The notes under the pieces: generated by a model
Databases searched by the model: none
What the model saw: the letters and a program-made list of their open reading frames with translations, nothing else
What the model was told of the DNA's origin: nothing
Source of the DNA: Pseudomonadota bacterium
GTDB taxonomy: Bacteria; Pseudomonadota; Alphaproteobacteria; Rhodospirillales; 2-02-FULL-58-16
Assembly (NCBI GenBank): GCA_022560215.1
Contig: JADFTO010000132.1
Coordinates: 1-7,694, forward strand
Direction of reading: 5' to 3'
Length of the DNA: 7,694 bases
Made by a program: the position numbers and the translations under genes
In this document: in pieces, positions 6,405 through 7,694 of the stretch
Numbering within the stretch: the stretch's first letter is position 1
Layout of the letters: each line of letters begins with the position of its first letter

Positions 6405-6434
6405 ACTCGGTTAGCTCAATTCCGTGTCCAAGGA
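6396..6434. repeat. 11-bp perfect inverted repeat; possible IS3-family end remnant
   Basis: Arms TCCTTGGACAC (6396-6406) and GTGTCCAAGGA (6424-6434) flank 17 bases. The right arm continues as AAACTGGGTTCGCTATA to 6450. The whole right stretch resembles, from memory, terminal repeats of IS3-family elements of the IS2/IS51 kind (ends like TGTAGTGAACCCCGTTTTCTGGACAC). The left arm lacks the matching outer part. No transposase is visible. Alternatives are a plain transcription-stop hairpin without T-tract or an operator dyad. Confidence 0.45.
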
Positions 6435-6450
6435 AACTGGGTTCGCTATA

Positions 6451-6628
6451 ACATGATCAAGGAGATGTTGCTCTACACCAGGTCCGCCACTTTCTCCCCC
6501 CCTTCCTTGGCGGATTGTATCCCTCCCGGCCCCCGCGGCAAACTCCGGCGGACGCAGGCGATAAAACCCGTGTAGACTGTCATGGTAAGGGGCACGGCGG
6601 CTTAGGGATGCCCAAGGTCGGATTGGTG
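6451..6628. other. Intergenic stretch upstream of the cupin gene
   Basis: With the fragments before it, this completes a 479-base gap between intact genes (6162-6640). No domain is recognisable in any frame. A C-rich patch (6494-6503) and a return to high G/C mark re-entry into normal chromosome. A possible -10-like TAGACT sits at 6573-6578, but I see no matching -35, so no promoter is called. Confidence 0.35.
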
Positions 6629-6640
6629 AGGAGGCGAGCC

Positions 6641-7051
6641 ATGGCCCACGTGATCAGGATCGCGGACGCTCCGGTGTTCGCCCGCGGCGGCGGCGTGGAG
6701 ACGACGCTGCTGGTGGGAGCGGAGCAATGCGAGGGGGCCGGGTTCACTTCCGGCCTGACCCGCTTTCCCGCCGGGGGCAAGGTGCCCTTCCATTCCCACA
6801 ACTGCGACGAACAGGTCACCGTCCTGGAAGGCGAAGCGCTGGTGGAGGTGGAGGGCGAGGAGTCGAGGACCGTCCAGCCCTATGACACCACCTACATGCC
6901 GGAGGGCGCGTCCCACCGGTTCGTCAACTCAGGAAGCGGTCCGCTGCTGATCCTCTGGGTCTACGCCTCGGCCCAAGTCACCCGCACCTTCACCGAAACG
7001 GGAGAGTGCGTCCCGCACCTGTCCATGGGCGACAAGGTGGACGGGAGTTGA
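6641..7051 (+). CDS. Small single-domain cupin protein
   Basis: A 136-residue single-cupin beta-barrel. Motif 1 is F-H-S-H-N-C-D-E-Q-V-T-V-L-E-G-E (H51, H53, E57), and motif 2 is Y-M-P-E-G-A-S-H-R-F-V-N (P87, G89, H92, N96). All four usual metal ligands (two histidines, glutamate, distal histidine) are present, so a metal-binding protein is likely. Cupins of this size include isomerases, dioxygenases and sugar- or small-molecule-binding proteins; the reaction is unknown. The start is set by GAGGAG at 6629-6634; the frame is open further upstream but that part is not cupin-like. There is no signal peptide, so it should be cytoplasmic. The next gene, a monooxygenase-fold protein, follows by 71 bases with a hairpin between, so co-transcription is possible but not assured. 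The GC-rich codon use matches the bulk chromosome rather than the preceding region. Confidence 0.85.
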   Translation: MAHVIRIADAPVFARGGGVETTLLVGAEQCEGAGFTSGLTRFPAGGKVPFHSHNCDEQVTVLEGEALVEVEGEESRTVQPYDTTYMPEGASHRFVNSGSGPLLILWVYASAQVTRTFTETGECVPHLSMGDKVDGS

Positions 7052-7059
7052 GAAACCCG

Positions 7060-7079
7060 GGCCGCGAATCCTCGCGGCC
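7060..7079 (+). terminator. GC hairpin between cupin and ABM-domain genes
   Basis: Arms GGCCGCG (7060-7066) and CGCGGCC (7073-7079) around a 6-base loop, 8 bases after the cupin stop. The sequence after it (TCGGCTGTTATCC) has no true T-tract, so it may be a weak terminator or an mRNA-stabilising end. Confidence 0.45.
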
Positions 7080-7122
7080 TCGGCTGTTATCCAGATAGAC
7101 TCTTATTTGGGAGGGCAAAGTC

Positions 7123-7419
7123 ATGGCCGCCATCGTGCTCGTCGTCGAGTTGGAAATCGCCCCCGGCGAGAAGGAGCGCTTCCTCGCCCGCGCCCGCGTC
7201 CACCGGGAAAAAGTGCTGGCGAGCGAGCCCGGCTGCCGGCAATTCGACATTTTGGCGCCCCAAGAGAAGGAGGACGCCGTCATCCTGGTCGAGGTCTACG
7301 CCGACGCCGAAGCCCTGGAGACCCACTTCAACACGCCCTACATGAAGGAATACCTGGCGGACACCGGCCCCATGATCGCCGAGCGCAAGCGCACCCCTTG
7401 CGACCTGGTCAACGACTGA
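7123..7419 (+). CDS. ABM-domain protein, putative quinol monooxygenase
   Basis: A 98-residue ferredoxin-like alpha+beta barrel protein of the antibiotic biosynthesis monooxygenase (ABM) type, close to the family's ~95-105 residues. Marks are the N-terminal strand I-V-L-V-V-E-L-E-I-A-P-G, the helix E-K-E-R-F-L-A-R-A-R, the signature S-E-P-G-C-R-Q-F-D-I (35-43), the strand V-I-L-V-E-V-Y-A-D, and the helix A-L-E-T-H-F-N-T-P-Y-M with H68. Relatives such as YgiN act, usually as dimers and without cofactor, on quinols or other electron-rich rings; some members are only binding or detoxification proteins. The start is fixed by GGGAGGG about 7 bases upstream. It lies after the cupin gene in the same direction and converges on a fumarylacetoacetate-hydrolase family gene; all three types recur in aromatic-compound metabolism, but a shared pathway is not shown. 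Confidence 0.87.
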   Translation: MAAIVLVVELEIAPGEKERFLARARVHREKVLASEPGCRQFDILAPQEKEDAVILVEVYADAEALETHFNTPYMKEYLADTGPMIAERKRTPCDLVND

Positions 7420-7421
7420 TA

Positions 7422-7448
7422 CCAGCGGCCCTTAAGAAGGACCGCTGG
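7422..7448 (+). terminator. Hairpin directly after the ABM-domain gene
   Basis: Arms CCAGCGG (7422-7428) and CCGCTGG (7442-7448). After one mismatch the stem resumes with CCTT/AAGG, leaving a 3-base loop. It starts 2 bases past the stop, so it very likely forms the 3' end of the transcript, although the following bases (GCGTTCATTG) give only a poor T-tract. Confidence 0.6.
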
Positions 7449-7456
7449 GCGTTCAT

Positions 7457-7478
7457 TGCCTGAGCAGGCTCTCAGGCA
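7457..7478. terminator. Second hairpin in the convergent gap
   Basis: Perfect 8-bp arms TGCCTGAG (7457-7464) and CTCAGGCA (7471-7478) with loop CAGGCT. It is symmetrical, so it can fold in transcripts from either strand and may back up the terminators of both convergent genes. No T-tract follows. Confidence 0.4.
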
Positions 7479-7504
7479 TAAGCGCCGGCGCGCGGTCGCG
7501 CTTG

Positions 7505-7538
7505 CCAAAGGCGATGAGTCAAGCTCAACGCCCTTTGG
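7505..7538. terminator. Third hairpin, near the 3' end of the minus-strand hydrolase gene
   Basis: Arms CCAAAGG (7505-7511) and CCTTTGG (7532-7538); with one bulged base the stem can extend by GCG/CGC. It lies 14 bases beyond the stop of the minus-strand gene at 7553, so it is placed to end that transcript. The loop is long (~20 bases) and there is no clear T-tract, so termination ability is uncertain. Confidence 0.4.
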
Positions 7539-7552
7539 TATAATTCCCGGGT

Positions 7553-7694
7553 TTACCTGGATTTGCGGTAGGCGACGACCCGCTGGCGCTGCTCGCCCAG
7601 GCCGTCGACGCCGAGTACCATGACGTCGCCGGGTTTTAGGAATCGCGGCGGCTTCCGGCCCAGCCCCACGCCGGGCGGCGTGCCGGTGATGATG
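7553..7694 (-). CDS. Fumarylacetoacetate-hydrolase family protein, C-terminal fragment
   Basis: Partial gene running off the right edge; the 46 C-terminal residues are visible. They start I-I-T-G-T-P-P-G-V-G-L-G and continue P-R-F-L-K-P-G-D-V-M-V-L-G-V-D-G-L-G, then E-Q-R-Q-R-V-V-A-Y. The T-G-T-P-x-G-V-G block and the K-P-G-D-x-x-x-x-x-I/V-x-G-L-G close are the standard ending of the FAH fold (fumarylacetoacetate hydrolase, 2-hydroxyhepta-2,4-diene-1,7-dioate isomerase, acylpyruvate hydrolase). Such enzymes cleave or isomerise C-C bonds of keto-acids in aromatic and related degradation using a divalent metal; the metal ligands lie outside the window. The exact substrate cannot be told. It converges on the ABM-domain gene across a hairpin-rich gap of 133 bases. 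Confidence 0.88.
   Translation of the reverse strand, partial: IITGTPPGVGLGRKPPRFLKPGDVMVLGVDGLGEQRQRVVAYRKSR

Noticed and set aside
6170..6406. Minus-strand open frame (78 codons) opposite the GcvT-like fragment
   Set aside because: No similarity recognised, whereas the plus strand reads the GPDDSPLEAGLG block.
6408..6423. Bases GGTTAGCTCAATT resembling a tRNA D-arm
   Set aside because: No acceptor stem, anticodon arm or T-arm can be placed around it; it is the loop of an inverted repeat.
4705..6640. CRISPR array, integrase or toxin-antitoxin pair in the low-GC region
   Set aside because: No regularly spaced repeats, no recombinase motifs and no pair of small overlapping genes with ribosome sites were found.
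6573..7101. TAGACT as a shared -10 box upstream of the cupin (6573) and ABM-domain (7096) genes
   Set aside because: Neither copy has a -35-like hexamer at 16-18 bases and their distances to the starts differ (63 and 22 bases); a six-base match is weak.

Overview
The window reads as chromosome of a high-GC alphaproteobacterium, probably Rhodospirillales-like. This is inferred from the style of the UvrD C-terminus (SRFIDELPPEH followed by a Tudor-like tail), strong G/C third-position bias and GGAGG-type ribosome sites. No rRNA or other lineage marker is present, so the placement is tentative.

Layout. Bases 2-319 hold the last 105 codons of a UvrD-type helicase. Twelve bases later comes a trypsin-fold serine peptidase without a signal peptide (332-1123), then a CPA1-type Na+/H+ antiporter (1176-2429). 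All three are on the + strand and could be one transcript. The antiporter converges, with only 7 bp between stop codons, on an FkbM-family methyltransferase (2437-3213, -). Upstream of that on the same strand is an 80-residue exported protein (3326-3568, -), with a GC-rich hairpin between the two.

From about 3640 to 6450 the texture changes: base composition becomes much more A/T-rich and intact genes become sparse. Two unrelated LysR-type regulators (3772-4704, - ; 5295-6161, +) are the only intact genes. The bases between and after them are not empty. Bases 4966-5294 read as the decayed first third of an enolase-superfamily (mandelate racemase / muconate lactonizing enzyme) gene, with four in-frame stops and two frameshifts. 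Bases 6251-6404 read as a broken fragment of a GcvT-like aminomethyltransferase domain, as found in GcvT and in dimethylglycine or sarcosine dehydrogenases. An 11-bp inverted repeat at 6396-6434, with a flank that resembles an IS3-family terminus, follows directly. I read this stretch as the eroded remains of an acquired catabolic island in which the regulators have outlived their target enzymes.

From 6641 the high-GC chromosome resumes: a small cupin (6641-7051, +), an antibiotic-biosynthesis-monooxygenase (ABM) domain protein (7123-7419, +), a cluster of hairpins in a convergent gap, and the C-terminal 46 codons of a fumarylacetoacetate-hydrolase family protein (7553-7694, -). These fit small-molecule or quinone/aromatic metabolism, but no pathway can be assigned. 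No CRISPR array, tRNA, rRNA or intact transposase was seen. The most unusual content is the pseudogene pair beside surviving regulators; I found no convincing new multi-gene system.
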